NCBI GenBank assembly: GCA_003224075.1
Contig: QHYF01000017.1
Location: 1 to 12,447, forward strand
Source of the DNA: Acidobacteriota bacterium
GTDB lineage: Bacteria > Acidobacteriota > Terriglobia > Acidiferrales > UBA7541
DNA: 12,447 nucleotides
Direction of reading: 5' to 3'
Shown: positions 1 to 8,669 of the stretch, piece by piece
Layout of the letters: the number at the start of each line of letters is the position of its first letter
Position numbering within the stretch: the first letter of the stretch is position 1
Program-made: the position numbers and the translations under genes
Notes under the pieces: model-generated
Told to the model about the DNA's origin: nothing
Seen by the model: only the letters and a program-made list of their open reading frames with translations
Database searches by the model: none

Positions 1-783
1 CTTGCGCCGGTGGCATTTTTTACGTATCTCGTTGCCTCGATCGCGGAAACAAATCGCGCGCCGTTCGATTTGCCGGAAGCGGAGTCCGAGCTTGTGGCCG
101 GGTACATGACGGAGTTCAGCGGATTCCGCTGGTCGCTCTATTTTCTCGCGGAGTACACAAACATGATCGTGGTGGCCTCCGTGGCGACGACTCTGTTTCT
201 GGGCGGCTGGCTCAGGCCGTTTGCCAGCGTTCGCTGGCTGGATTTTTTGGATTTTGTTCCGCCGCTTCTGATGATCGCTGTCGGGGCTTATTGCGTGCTG
301 CGTGCGCCAAAGCAACCATCGCGCGTGCAACAGTGGTTTATGCTGGCCGTGGCGGGTTTGTGCATTGCTTTGGCGCTGGTGCTGGCGATGCCGGTCATTG
401 CACCGGTGATAAAGCCATCGCTCAGGGAAGCGGCGAAGCTATTTTTCGCCGGGATTCACGGTGGCTTCTGGTTCTTGCTGAAGGTCAGCGCCTACATCTA
501 TTTGTTCATGTGGCTGCGCTTCACGTTGCCGCGGTACCGTTTCGATCAACTGATGCGGCTGGGATGGCATTTCCTGATCCCGTTGTCCATCATCAACGTG
601 CTGCTCGTCGGTGTAGCCATGATCGCCGGAACATATTTTCACCTGCACGGCTGGTGGCTGCTGCTGGCCACGACTCCCGCGGCGTTGATCGCCCTGGTGG
701 CGGCGCTTCTGATTCTGGCAGCCGAAAAACAGAGCGAGACGCGGCCGGATCGCGCCGTACCTTCGGACTTTTATGCTGGATAA
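1..783 (+). CDS. nuoH: NADH-quinone oxidoreductase subunit H (NuoH), 3' part, with extra transmembrane segments
   Basis: This is the C-terminal part of NuoH, the membrane subunit that forms much of the quinone chamber of complex I and joins the peripheral arm to the proton-pumping arm. The frame is open from base 1, so the true start lies upstream. The signature loop AETNRAPFDLPEAESELV (about window codons 15-32) carries the conserved acidic residues near the quinone site, followed by GYMTEFSGFRW. The end has the family motif PRYRFDQLMRLGWHFLIPL. Between FLGGWLRP and GGFWFLLKV, where the family usually has a short linker, there are about 80 residues (bases 220-459) with two extra hydrophobic stretches, one around PPLLMIAVGAYCVL and one around WFMLAVAGLCIALALVLAM. 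The gene ends with TAA at 781-783 and overlaps nuoJ by 11 bases. Identification is firm; the role of the insertion is unknown. Confidence 0.95.
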   Translation, partial: LAPVAFFTYLVASIAETNRAPFDLPEAESELVAGYMTEFSGFRWSLYFLAEYTNMIVVASVATTLFLGGWLRPFASVRWLDFLDFVPPLLMIAVGAYCVLRAPKQPSRVQQWFMLAVAGLCIALALVLAMPVIAPVIKPSLREAAKLFFAGIHGGFWFLLKVSAYIYLFMWLRFTLPRYRFDQLMRLGWHFLIPLSIINVLLVGVAMIAGTYFHLHGWWLLLATTPAALIALVAALLILAAEKQSETRPDRAVPSDFYAG

Positions 784-1291
784 AGTCATATTTTATTTTT
801 TTTCGGGAATCGCAGTAGGCGGGGCTGTGCTCACCGTGACCCGGCGCAACGCCGTCCACAGCGCCATCTTCCTGATTACCTCGCTGCTCGCGACGGCGGG
901 GATTTTCTTGCAGCTTCGCGCGGAATTCTTGTTCATCGTGCAGATCATTCTCTATGTCGGCGGGATCATGGTGCTTTTCGTTTTTGTGATCATGCTCGTG
1001 AACCTGGACGTGGCGGTGCGCCAAATCCAATTCGCGCGGCAGAAATGGGTGGCGCTCGTGATCGCGCTGGCGCTGGCGGCACAGGTCGGACTCATGCTCT
1101 GGTCTTCCGCGAAAATGCCCGGGCAAGGATTGCCCGTGCTAGCGGCGGCGCCGGCGAACCAATTGCCGCTCAATTCGGAAGAGGTGGCAAAAAGCCTGTT
1201 CGACTCGTACCTGCTGCCCTTTGAGATCGCTTCGGTTTTATTGCTGGTGGCCATGATTGGCGCCGTCGTCATGGCGAAAAAGAGGACGTGA
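773..1291 (+). CDS. nuoJ: NADH-quinone oxidoreductase subunit J (NuoJ)
   Basis: NuoJ is a small five-helix membrane subunit of complex I next to NuoH, NuoK and NuoA; its third helix takes part in the conformational coupling between the quinone site and the pumps. The 172-residue product shows the classic early motif RRNAVHSAIFLI (about residues 24-35) and the hallmark third helix FLFIVQIILYVGGIMVLFVF (52-71), including the conserved tyrosine at 61 and the glycine pair that gives the pi-bulge. A hydrophilic stretch (about 119-146) precedes a last helix, IASVLLLVAMIGAVVMA. The ATG at 773 lies inside the end of nuoH (ATGCTGGATAA), which suggests translational coupling; no strong ribosome binding site is visible. 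nuoI, often found between H and J, is absent here. Length and motifs are normal for the family. Confidence 0.96.
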   Translation: MLDKVIFYFFSGIAVGGAVLTVTRRNAVHSAIFLITSLLATAGIFLQLRAEFLFIVQIILYVGGIMVLFVFVIMLVNLDVAVRQIQFARQKWVALVIALALAAQVGLMLWSSAKMPGQGLPVLAAAPANQLPLNSEEVAKSLFDSYLLPFEIASVLLLVAMIGAVVMAKKRT

Positions 1292-1298
1292 CACAGCG

Positions 1299-1601
1299 AT
1301 GCTTCCGATTGGACATTACCTGTTCCTGAGTCTCGCGCTTTTCATCATCGGCGCAATCGGAGTGATCACGCGGCGCAATGTGATCGTCGTGCTCATGTCC
1401 ATCGAGCTGATCTTGAACGCCGTGAACATCAATCTTGTGGCCTTTTCCCGGTTGTACGGCGACGTAGCGGGACAGGTCTTTGCGCTTTTCATCATTGCGG
1501 ATGCGGCGGCAGAGGCAGCGGTGGGGCTCGGTATCATCATCGCCTTTTTCCGCAACCGCGAAACGGTGCTGGCGGACGAAATGGATTTGTTGAAGTGGTA
1601 G
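1299..1601 (+). CDS. nuoK: NADH-quinone oxidoreductase subunit K (NuoK)
   Basis: NuoK is the three-helix, MrpC-like subunit of complex I that forms part of the proton pathway between NuoJ and NuoN. The start is set at the ATG at 1299, seven bases after the nuoJ stop. This gives exactly 100 residues, the normal family length, and opens with MLPIGHYLFLSLALFIIG; an upstream in-frame ATG at 1257 would only add a tail read from nuoJ sequence. The two membrane glutamates essential in E. coli fall at the same positions: E36 in MSIELILNAVNINLVAF and E72 in ADAAAEAAVGLGI. The C-terminus, FFRNRETVLADEMDLLKW, is also typical. The gene sits in the nuoH-J-K-L-M-N series and nothing suggests it is abnormal. 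Confidence 0.97.
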   Translation: MLPIGHYLFLSLALFIIGAIGVITRRNVIVVLMSIELILNAVNINLVAFSRLYGDVAGQVFALFIIADAAAEAAVGLGIIIAFFRNRETVLADEMDLLKW

Positions 1602-1640
1602 CCTCGCGCGCGGCGACAGGAAACAAGGGATGACACTCGC

Positions 1641-3365
<1,725 letters not shown>

Positions 3366-3375
3366 GTACGTCTTG

Positions 3376-3846
3376 ATGCTGGCATCGATCTCAATTGCTG
3401 GCCTCGGAATCTGGCTCGCAATTCAGTTTTATCGGACCAAGAGATTCGCGCCGGAATTGGTTGCTAGAAAATGGCCGAAAGCGTATGGCCTGCTTTTTCA
3501 CAAGTATTACGTGGACGAAATTTATGACGCAACGGTGGTCAATCGCGTGAAGGACCTCGGGAGTGTGCTCGGTACCTTCGATGCAAACGTGATCGATGGG
3601 CTAGGCGTGGACGGCACGGGCTGGCTGGCACGCTTCGGCTCGACGCTGTCGATGTGGTGGGACAAGTGGGTGATCGACGGGCTGCTGAATTTTGGCGCCA
3701 AGATGACCCAGCTCTTCAGTTTCCCGGTGCGCATGCTGCAAACCGGAATGTTTTCGAGCTACGCGATGCTCATTCTAGTGGGACTGGTAATTCTTCTGGC
3801 GTATTACGGGCACCATATGCAGGTGTTGCTGCGCGGCGTGCGCTGA
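3376..3846 (+). CDS. nuoL: NADH-quinone oxidoreductase subunit L (NuoL), C-terminal part in shifted frame
   Basis: This frame encodes the C-terminus of the same NuoL, not a separate protein. From the first ATG (3376) it gives 156 residues; coding sense extends further upstream in this frame to about 3241 (LGHEGPFATEASREELVRVL, then PLEYVLM). It begins with a transmembrane segment (MLASISIAGLGIWLAIQF), has the family motif FHKYYVDEIYDATVVN at about 41-56, then a long amphipathic stretch (57-125) matching the lateral helix HL, and a final membrane helix (YAMLILVGLVILLAYYG, about 129-145). The duplicate NuoL at the right edge of the window carries the matching motif NKYYVDELYAALIV, which supports the assignment. 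There is no convincing ribosome binding site for independent translation. It ends 12 bases before nuoM. Confidence 0.9.
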   Translation: MLASISIAGLGIWLAIQFYRTKRFAPELVARKWPKAYGLLFHKYYVDEIYDATVVNRVKDLGSVLGTFDANVIDGLGVDGTGWLARFGSTLSMWWDKWVIDGLLNFGAKMTQLFSFPVRMLQTGMFSSYAMLILVGLVILLAYYGHHMQVLLRGVR

Positions 3847-3858
3847 GAGGCAAAGCGA

Positions 3859-5436
3859 ATGGAATTTTTTGCACATCACATCTTGACGGTAGTTCTGTTC
3901 ACGCCGCTCGCGGGCGCTCTTCTGCTGCTGTTCATCCCTCGCGAAATGGAGACCGCTCACCGGATCGCCGGAAACGTCTTTGGTGTGCTTGGGTTTCTAG
4001 TTTCGCTTCCCCTGATTCGATGGTTCAACCTCAACTGGGGCGGCTTTGCATTCGAAGAATCCGCCGAGTGGATTCCGTCGATCGGCGCGAAATATCATCT
4101 CGGCATTGACGGCATCAGCCTTTTGCTTGTTTTGCTGACCACGCTTCTCGGGATGATCGCCATCCTTTCGTCCTGGAGCGCGATTCATCAGCGGACCAAG
4201 GAATACTACATCCTGCTTCTTCTTCTGCAGACCGGGATGATCGGCGTTTTCGTTTCTCTGGATTTCTTCCTCTTTTATGTGTTCTGGGAAGTGATGCTTG
4301 TTCCGATGTACTTCCTGATCGGTGTTTGGGGAAGCGACCGGCGCCTGTACGCGGCCATCAAGTTTTTCCTGTACACGCTGGCCGGATCCGTGGTCATGCT
4401 GCTGGCGATCCTGGCGCTTTACTTTTATGCGCCCGTCCCGGCTGGCCACACGCGTACGTTTGACGTGCCGACGCTGCTGGCCGCGGCGCAGCACTTTTCC
4501 GACCCGCTGAAGGTATGGCTCTTTTGGGGGTTTTTCTTCGCGTTCGCCATCAAGGTTCCCATGTTCCCCTTCCACACGTGGCTCCCCGACGCGCACACGG
4601 AAGCGCCCACAGCCGGCTCGGTGATTCTGGCCGGCGTCCTGCTGAAGATGGGGACTTACGGCTTCATCCGCTTTTCGCTTCCGCTGCTGCCCACGGACGC
4701 CGCGATGCGCGCGCGGATCATCCATATCGTCGTCATCCTGTCCATTATCGGAATCGTTTATGGCGCGCTCGTTTGCCTCATGCAGAAGGACATGAAGCGC
4801 CTGATTGCGTACAGTTCCGTGAGCCACCTGGGGTTCTGCACGCTGGGCATTTTTGCGCTCACGCCGAATGGCCTCGCGGGCAGCGTGCTGCAGCAGGTGA
4901 ATCACGGGATCTCCACCGGGGCGCTGTTCTTGATTGTGGGCGTGCTCTACGAACGGCGTCACACGCGCATGATTTCAGACTTCGGCGGCCTGGCAACGCC
5001 GATGCCGAATTTCGCCGCCATCTATCTGATCATCAGCCTGAGTTCCCTCGGCATGCCACTGCTGAACGGCTTCATCGGAGAGTTCACCATTTTGCAGGGC
5101 GCGTTTCAGGTGAGCAAAGCCTGGGCCGCCTGGGGCACGCTGGGCGTTGTGCTGGGCGCAGCGTACCTGCTTTGGCTCTACCAGCGCGTGATGTTCGGCC
5201 CGGTGACCCACGCGATCAACGAGAAGCTGCCGGATTTGAATCTCCGCGAGTACGCGACGCTCGTGCCGCTTGTAATCCTGGCCTTTTGGATTGGAATTTA
5301 TCCCAAGCCGTTCTTCGCTTACCTCGATAAGCCGGTACAGAAGATCGTCGAGCAAGTGAATCCCAGATTTTACGAAGCAGAGCACGCGAAATTGCCTCCG
5401 GCCGAATTGCACGCGGCGATGCCGAGGACGAAATAG
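3859..5436 (+). CDS. nuoM: NADH-quinone oxidoreductase subunit M (NuoM), copy 1
   Basis: NuoM is the middle antiporter-like pump (MrpD-type) of the complex I membrane arm. The 525-residue product is of normal length and full of membrane helices. Key residues are in place: E144 in VFWEVMLVPMYFLIGVWG, K232 in FAIKVPMFPFHTWLPDAHTE, K263 in ILAGVLLKMGTYGF, H322 in YSSVSHLGF, H349 in QQVNHGISTGALF, and E408 in GFIGEFTILQG. These correspond to the E. coli NuoM E144, K234, K265 and E407 positions. A purine-rich GAGAGG lies at 3845-3850, ahead of the ATG. The C-terminus ends in a short charged tail. A second nuoM on the opposite strand (10574-12166) is similar: in the roughly 110 residues from YHLG onward about 60% match by eye. 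The gene is nine bases upstream of nuoN and appears intact. Confidence 0.97.
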   Translation: MEFFAHHILTVVLFTPLAGALLLLFIPREMETAHRIAGNVFGVLGFLVSLPLIRWFNLNWGGFAFEESAEWIPSIGAKYHLGIDGISLLLVLLTTLLGMIAILSSWSAIHQRTKEYYILLLLLQTGMIGVFVSLDFFLFYVFWEVMLVPMYFLIGVWGSDRRLYAAIKFFLYTLAGSVVMLLAILALYFYAPVPAGHTRTFDVPTLLAAAQHFSDPLKVWLFWGFFFAFAIKVPMFPFHTWLPDAHTEAPTAGSVILAGVLLKMGTYGFIRFSLPLLPTDAAMRARIIHIVVILSIIGIVYGALVCLMQKDMKRLIAYSSVSHLGFCTLGIFALTPNGLAGSVLQQVNHGISTGALFLIVGVLYERRHTRMISDFGGLATPMPNFAAIYLIISLSSLGMPLLNGFIGEFTILQGAFQVSKAWAAWGTLGVVLGAAYLLWLYQRVMFGPVTHAINEKLPDLNLREYATLVPLVILAFWIGIYPKPFFAYLDKPVQKIVEQVNPRFYEAEHAKLPPAELHAAMPRTK

Positions 5437-5445
5437 TCCATTCGA

Positions 5446-7077
5446 ATGAGCATCCCATTCATCGACGCGATTCGCGGTTATCTCCAGGGAGACGGCGCCG
5501 TCATTCTTCCCGAGATGGAGCTGACTCTCTTTGGCTTGGCCGTACTTCTGATCGGATACCCACTCGATGAATCGGTTGAAAATAACTGGTTTTGGAAATT
5601 GCTCTTCAAGAATTTCTATGCCAAGGCGGCCCTGGCAGGAACTTTGTTCAGCGGATTCACGCTATGGAAGCTGCGTGGTGCGGTAGCGGCCAGCGCCAGA
5701 GGCTATCTTCCCGGCTTTCACGAGTCTGTGGTGGTCGATTCGTTCTTTCCCTTTTTCGCAACACTCTTCCTGGCAGCCACGGCGCTCGTGATTCTGCTGT
5801 CCGTGAAATACCTGGACATCGAAGAGGAGCAGGAGGGGGAATACTACGCGCTTCTGCTCTTTGCGTGTGTCGGAATGATGTTCATGGCCTCGGGCGTTGA
5901 CCTGATCGTGATGTTCCTCGGGCTGGAGACCATGGCGCTCAGCTTCTACGTGCTGACCGGGTTCTTGCGCCGCGAAAAGCGTTCGAATGAAGCGTCGCTG
6001 AAATACGTCCTTCTCGGCGCGTTTAGCTCCGGGATCCTGGCCTACGGTTTTTCGCTGATATACGGTTTGAGCGGAACGACGAACATTCGGAATATTAGCG
6101 CGGTATTTAATCCGAGAATTGGCCTGGCAAGAGCGATCGAGTTGAGCCGCCAATCCGGTGTCATGGGGAGTCAGATGCGCCAGGTTCTCTCGGCGGAGTA
6201 TCCGGCGGCTTTGCATCTGGAACCCTCCTTGCTCCATCAGATGCCGGTCCTTGCCGCGGCAGCATTCGTGCTGATCGCTGTCGGCCTGTTTTTCAAAGTA
6301 GCGGCCGTCCCGTTCCATCAATGGGCGCCGGACGTATACGAGGGTGCGCCCACGCCGGTCACCACGTATGTAAGCGTGGCTTCCAAGACCGCCAGTTTCG
6401 CGCTGCTTCTGCGGCTGTTTCTTACCGTGTTCGCAGCCTCACAGGAGACCTGGGTGTATCTCATCGCGGGTGTGGCGGTCGCCTCGTTGACCTGGGGCAA
6501 CCTCGCCGCTCTCACGCAAACCAACGTGAAGCGCCTGCTGGCCTACTCCTCGATCGCGCATGTAGGTTACATCCTGCTCGGGCTGGTTGCGTGGAACGAA
6601 ACCGCATTCACCGGCATTGCCTTCTACTTGCTCGCCTATGTGTTCATGACCGCGGGTGCGTTCGCGGTGATCATCGTGCTTCGGCAAAAGGGACTGATCG
6701 GCGAAGAGCTCGAAGATTTGAACGGTTTGTACCAGCGCAGCCCGGCTTCGGCATTGTTGCTTCTGATCTTCATGCTTTCCCTCGCGGGTATTCCGCCGAC
6801 CGCCGGCTTCATGGGCAAGTATTTCATCTTTCTGTCGCTGATCGAAACGAAGCATCCCGTCCTCGCCGTCTTCGCCGTGCTTTATATCGTTCCCGCGCTC
6901 TACTACTACTTCCGCATCGTCGTGCACGCCTGGCTCAAGGCGCCCGGCGAAGCGCCGCGTCCGGTGATGAGCAGTGCGCAAGCCGTGGCCCTCGGCGTCG
7001 CCGTGTTTGTTTCGCTCGCCGCCGGGTTGTATCCTGAGCCGTTCACGCGGCTCGCTCACTATGCCTTCGGACCATAA
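5446..7077 (+). CDS. nuoN: NADH-quinone oxidoreductase subunit N (NuoN), copy 1, long form
   Basis: NuoN is the third antiporter-like pump of complex I, closest to NuoK. Motifs include VDSFFPFFATLF, the TM5 glutamate E161 in MFLGLETMALSFYVLTGF, K284 in GLFFKVAAVPFHQWAPDVYE, APTPVTTYVSVASKTASFA with K314, QTNVKRLLAYSSIAHVGY, and FMGKYFIF with K458. At 543 residues it is about 50 longer than the usual 480-495 and than the second copy in this window (487). Much of the extra length is a polar segment at about residues 220-264 (IGLARAIELSRQSGVMGS and following), between the helix ending SLIYGLSG and the one beginning AAAFVLIAVG. A smaller charged insertion, DESVENNWFWK, follows the first helix. 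The end overlaps atpZ by 17 bases, which ties the complex I genes to the ATP synthase genes. Confidence 0.95.
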   Translation: MSIPFIDAIRGYLQGDGAVILPEMELTLFGLAVLLIGYPLDESVENNWFWKLLFKNFYAKAALAGTLFSGFTLWKLRGAVAASARGYLPGFHESVVVDSFFPFFATLFLAATALVILLSVKYLDIEEEQEGEYYALLLFACVGMMFMASGVDLIVMFLGLETMALSFYVLTGFLRREKRSNEASLKYVLLGAFSSGILAYGFSLIYGLSGTTNIRNISAVFNPRIGLARAIELSRQSGVMGSQMRQVLSAEYPAALHLEPSLLHQMPVLAAAAFVLIAVGLFFKVAAVPFHQWAPDVYEGAPTPVTTYVSVASKTASFALLLRLFLTVFAASQETWVYLIAGVAVASLTWGNLAALTQTNVKRLLAYSSIAHVGYILLGLVAWNETAFTGIAFYLLAYVFMTAGAFAVIIVLRQKGLIGEELEDLNGLYQRSPASALLLLIFMLSLAGIPPTAGFMGKYFIFLSLIETKHPVLAVFAVLYIVPALYYYFRIVVHAWLKAPGEAPRPVMSSAQAVALGVAVFVSLAAGLYPEPFTRLAHYAFGP

Positions 7078-7345
7078 ACCCGGCAAGCTCGATAAAACGG
7101 AATCACCATCCCTCGCGGCAAAAAAGACGAAGAGTGCTCCCACTCAATTTGCGGTTGCAATGGAACTGCCCTTTGTATTGGTGTCGGCCGTCGTCGTGGG
7201 CGGGCTGTTCGGCTACCTGCTGGATCGCTGGTTGCACACGAAGCCCATTTTCATGCTGATCTTGGGCGGGCTGGGATTCTTTGCCGGTGTGCGGGATGTT
7301 CTGCGACGGCTGCCCGGAAGCAGCGATGGAACCAAAAGCAATTGA
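7061..7345 (+). CDS. atpZ: AtpZ/AtpI-family small membrane protein of the F1Fo ATP synthase
   Basis: This 94-residue protein matches the AtpZ family (putative F0F1-ATPase accessory subunit). It has a polar, Lys-rich N-terminus (about residues 1-35), then two membrane helices in the hairpin ELPFVLVSAVVVGGLFGYLL and PIFMLILGGLGFFAGVRDVL, joined by the family motif DRWLHTKP. Known members lie at the head of atp operons and are proposed to help c-ring assembly or Mg2+/Ca2+ handling together with AtpI; the exact role is not settled. The start is placed at the ATG at 7061 because translation from farther upstream would only read the end of nuoN in another frame. It overlaps nuoN by 17 bases and the next gene by 20 bases, which strongly suggests coupled translation. 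Length and topology are typical. Confidence 0.88.
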   Translation: MPSDHKPGKLDKTESPSLAAKKTKSAPTQFAVAMELPFVLVSAVVVGGLFGYLLDRWLHTKPIFMLILGGLGFFAGVRDVLRRLPGSSDGTKSN

Positions 7346-7742
7346 AGCGGCGCCCGGTGCCGTGACTGAGCGGCGCATCTCGTGGCTAACACTGCTCATT
7401 GGGGTTGTTTGCGGACTGCTCGTTGCGATCTTGCGTGACCGCCTGTGGGGCCTCGGTCTGTGCATCGGTGCAGCGCTGGCCTGGCTGAATTTCCACTGGC
7501 TCAAGCGGGGTCTGGATGCTCTCGTTCTGGCTTCCACTTCGCAAGCGGGCAGGGAAAAGCCACGGGTTCCGCTAGGAAATTACTTCGGCATCATCTTTCG
7601 CTACGGGTTGATAGCCCTCGCCGTGTATGTTATTTTTAAGGTTCTGAAGGTTCCCCCTTTGAGCATGGTGGCAGGCTTGTGTGCTCTTGGAGCCGCGACG
7701 GTGGCGGCGAGCGTGTATGAAATCTTGCGTCCCGCGGGTTAG
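7326..7742 (+). CDS. atpI: ATP synthase subunit I-like membrane protein
   Basis: This is a 138-residue protein with about four membrane helices: LTLLIGVVCGLLVAIL (about 22-37), LGLCIGAALAWLNFHWL (43-59), YGLIALAVYVIFKVL (about 89-103) and LSMVAGLCALGAATVAAS (about 108-125). The pattern of a helix pair, a charged linker (KRGLDALV and then a stretch rich in R, K and E) and a second pair fits the ATP synthase I chain (ATP-synt_I) family, which assists assembly of the c-ring in several bacteria. Sequence conservation in this family is weak, so the call rests heavily on topology and on the position between atpZ and atpB. The start at 7326 (ATGGAACCA) overlaps atpZ by 20 bases. The TAG at 7740-7742 is three bases before atpB. 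A more distant in-frame ATG at 7281 is less likely because it lies deeper in atpZ. Confidence 0.8.
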   Translation: MEPKAIEAAPGAVTERRISWLTLLIGVVCGLLVAILRDRLWGLGLCIGAALAWLNFHWLKRGLDALVLASTSQAGREKPRVPLGNYFGIIFRYGLIALAVYVIFKVLKVPPLSMVAGLCALGAATVAASVYEILRPAG

Positions 7743-7745
7743 AGA

Positions 7746-8582
7746 ATGACTGAACACGTTACCTGGCTGACCGAATTCGTGAATCACCGCTTCGGCCGCT
7801 TTGCTTTGGCGCTGCTCTCGGGGCTGCACATCAAACCAACCAATCCGGAACTGCCCATCCCAGAACACGTCATAATGGCCATGGTTGTGCTCCTCGTGGG
7901 AACTGTGCTGGCCCTCGTGCTCCGCTCGAGACTTTCCGTCGAGAAGCCGGGCGCGATGCAGCAGGTAGCTGAACTGCTGCTCACGAACCCCATGGGTTTC
8001 GGCATCAAGGATCTCCTGGAAGAAAACGTTCACCACGGCGCCGCCAAATTCATCCCTTTTGTCGGCTCGATTTCAATTTTCGTCCTGCTCTCCAACCTCA
8101 TGGGCGCGTTTCCCGGCAGTTTTCTCAAGGCTCCGACCGGAAACGTGAGCGTCCCTCTCGCCTGCGCGATTCTCACTCTCATTTTCTTCAACTGGCAGGG
8201 TATTCGGCATCATGGCATCGGCCGCTACTTGCTTACTTTTGCGGGGTCGCCTAAGGATTTTGGTGCTTGGATACTGGCCATTCTGCTTTTTCCTGTCGAG
8301 GTCGTCAGCACCTCAGCGCGTCTCTTGTCGCTCACTGTCCGTCTCTGGGCGAACATGTTCGCCAGCGATCTCATCTATCTGATTTTCCTGGGGCTCCTCG
8401 CGGGCGGGGCCAGCTTCGGGTGGAGTAAGTCCGTGGTCCTCGGCGTCATTCTCGGAATTTTTCCCGCGATGATCCCCGTGTTGTTCATCGGACTCCATCT
8501 TTTCGTTTCTGTCGTTCAAGCTTACGTTTTCACGGTGCTCCCATCCGTTTACCTGGGACTGGCTATTTCGGAAGAGCATTAG
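7746..8582 (+). CDS. atpB: F-type ATP synthase subunit a (AtpB)
   Basis: Subunit a forms the two half-channels of Fo and holds the arginine that acts on the rotating c-ring. The 278-residue product has the expected stretches: IPFVGSISIFVLLSNLMGAF (about 103-122), a middle segment AILTLIFFNWQG, FPVEVVSTSARLLSLTVRLW, and the terminal GLHLFVSVVQAYVFTVLPSV. The essential arginine is R199 in LTVRLWANMFASDL, corresponding to E. coli R210. Aligned on that arginine, E. coli E219 is replaced by D208, whereas H251 and Q258 match E. coli H245 and Q252 in position. The gene begins three bases after the atpI-like gene and is followed by an 87-base spacer before atpE. Length and motifs are normal, so this should be a functional subunit a. 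Confidence 0.96.
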   Translation: MTEHVTWLTEFVNHRFGRFALALLSGLHIKPTNPELPIPEHVIMAMVVLLVGTVLALVLRSRLSVEKPGAMQQVAELLLTNPMGFGIKDLLEENVHHGAAKFIPFVGSISIFVLLSNLMGAFPGSFLKAPTGNVSVPLACAILTLIFFNWQGIRHHGIGRYLLTFAGSPKDFGAWILAILLFPVEVVSTSARLLSLTVRLWANMFASDLIYLIFLGLLAGGASFGWSKSVVLGVILGIFPAMIPVLFIGLHLFVSVVQAYVFTVLPSVYLGLAISEEH

Positions 8583-8638
8583 CCGAGTTTCGTTCTGCCG
8601 CTCCAGCGTGAGCCCGGCTGCACGGTGTCCGGGAACCA

Positions 8639-8664
8639 CCTCCTGGCGGCCATTCATAAGGAGG
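8639..8664 (+). promoter_or_regulatory. Possible anti-Shine-Dalgarno hairpin before atpE
   Basis: CCTCCT at 8639-8644 is fully complementary to AGGAGG at 8659-8664, which is the core of the atpE ribosome binding site, with a 14-base loop between them. If formed, this six-pair stem would hide the binding site. No further pairing extends the stem on either side, so it may be a chance match in a G+C-rich region. Confidence 0.35.
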
Positions 8665-8665
8665 A
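8658..8665 (+). promoter_or_regulatory. Strong ribosome binding site of atpE
   Basis: AAGGAGGA is a near-perfect Shine-Dalgarno sequence and ends four bases before the ATG at 8670. It is by far the best in the window and fixes the atpE start. A strong site suits subunit c, which is needed in many copies per enzyme (typically 8-17). Confidence 0.85.
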
Positions 8666-8669
8666 AGCG

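Noticed and set aside
3376..3846. The downstream frame as an independent small membrane protein gene
   Set aside because: Its content matches the conserved C-terminus of NuoL (KYYVDE motif, amphipathic helix, last membrane helix) and it lacks a ribosome binding site.
3997..4962. Minus-strand open frame of 321 codons opposite nuoM
   Set aside because: It is an antisense shadow of the conserved nuoM codons, very rich in Arg, Gln, His and Glu, with no motif or ribosome binding site.
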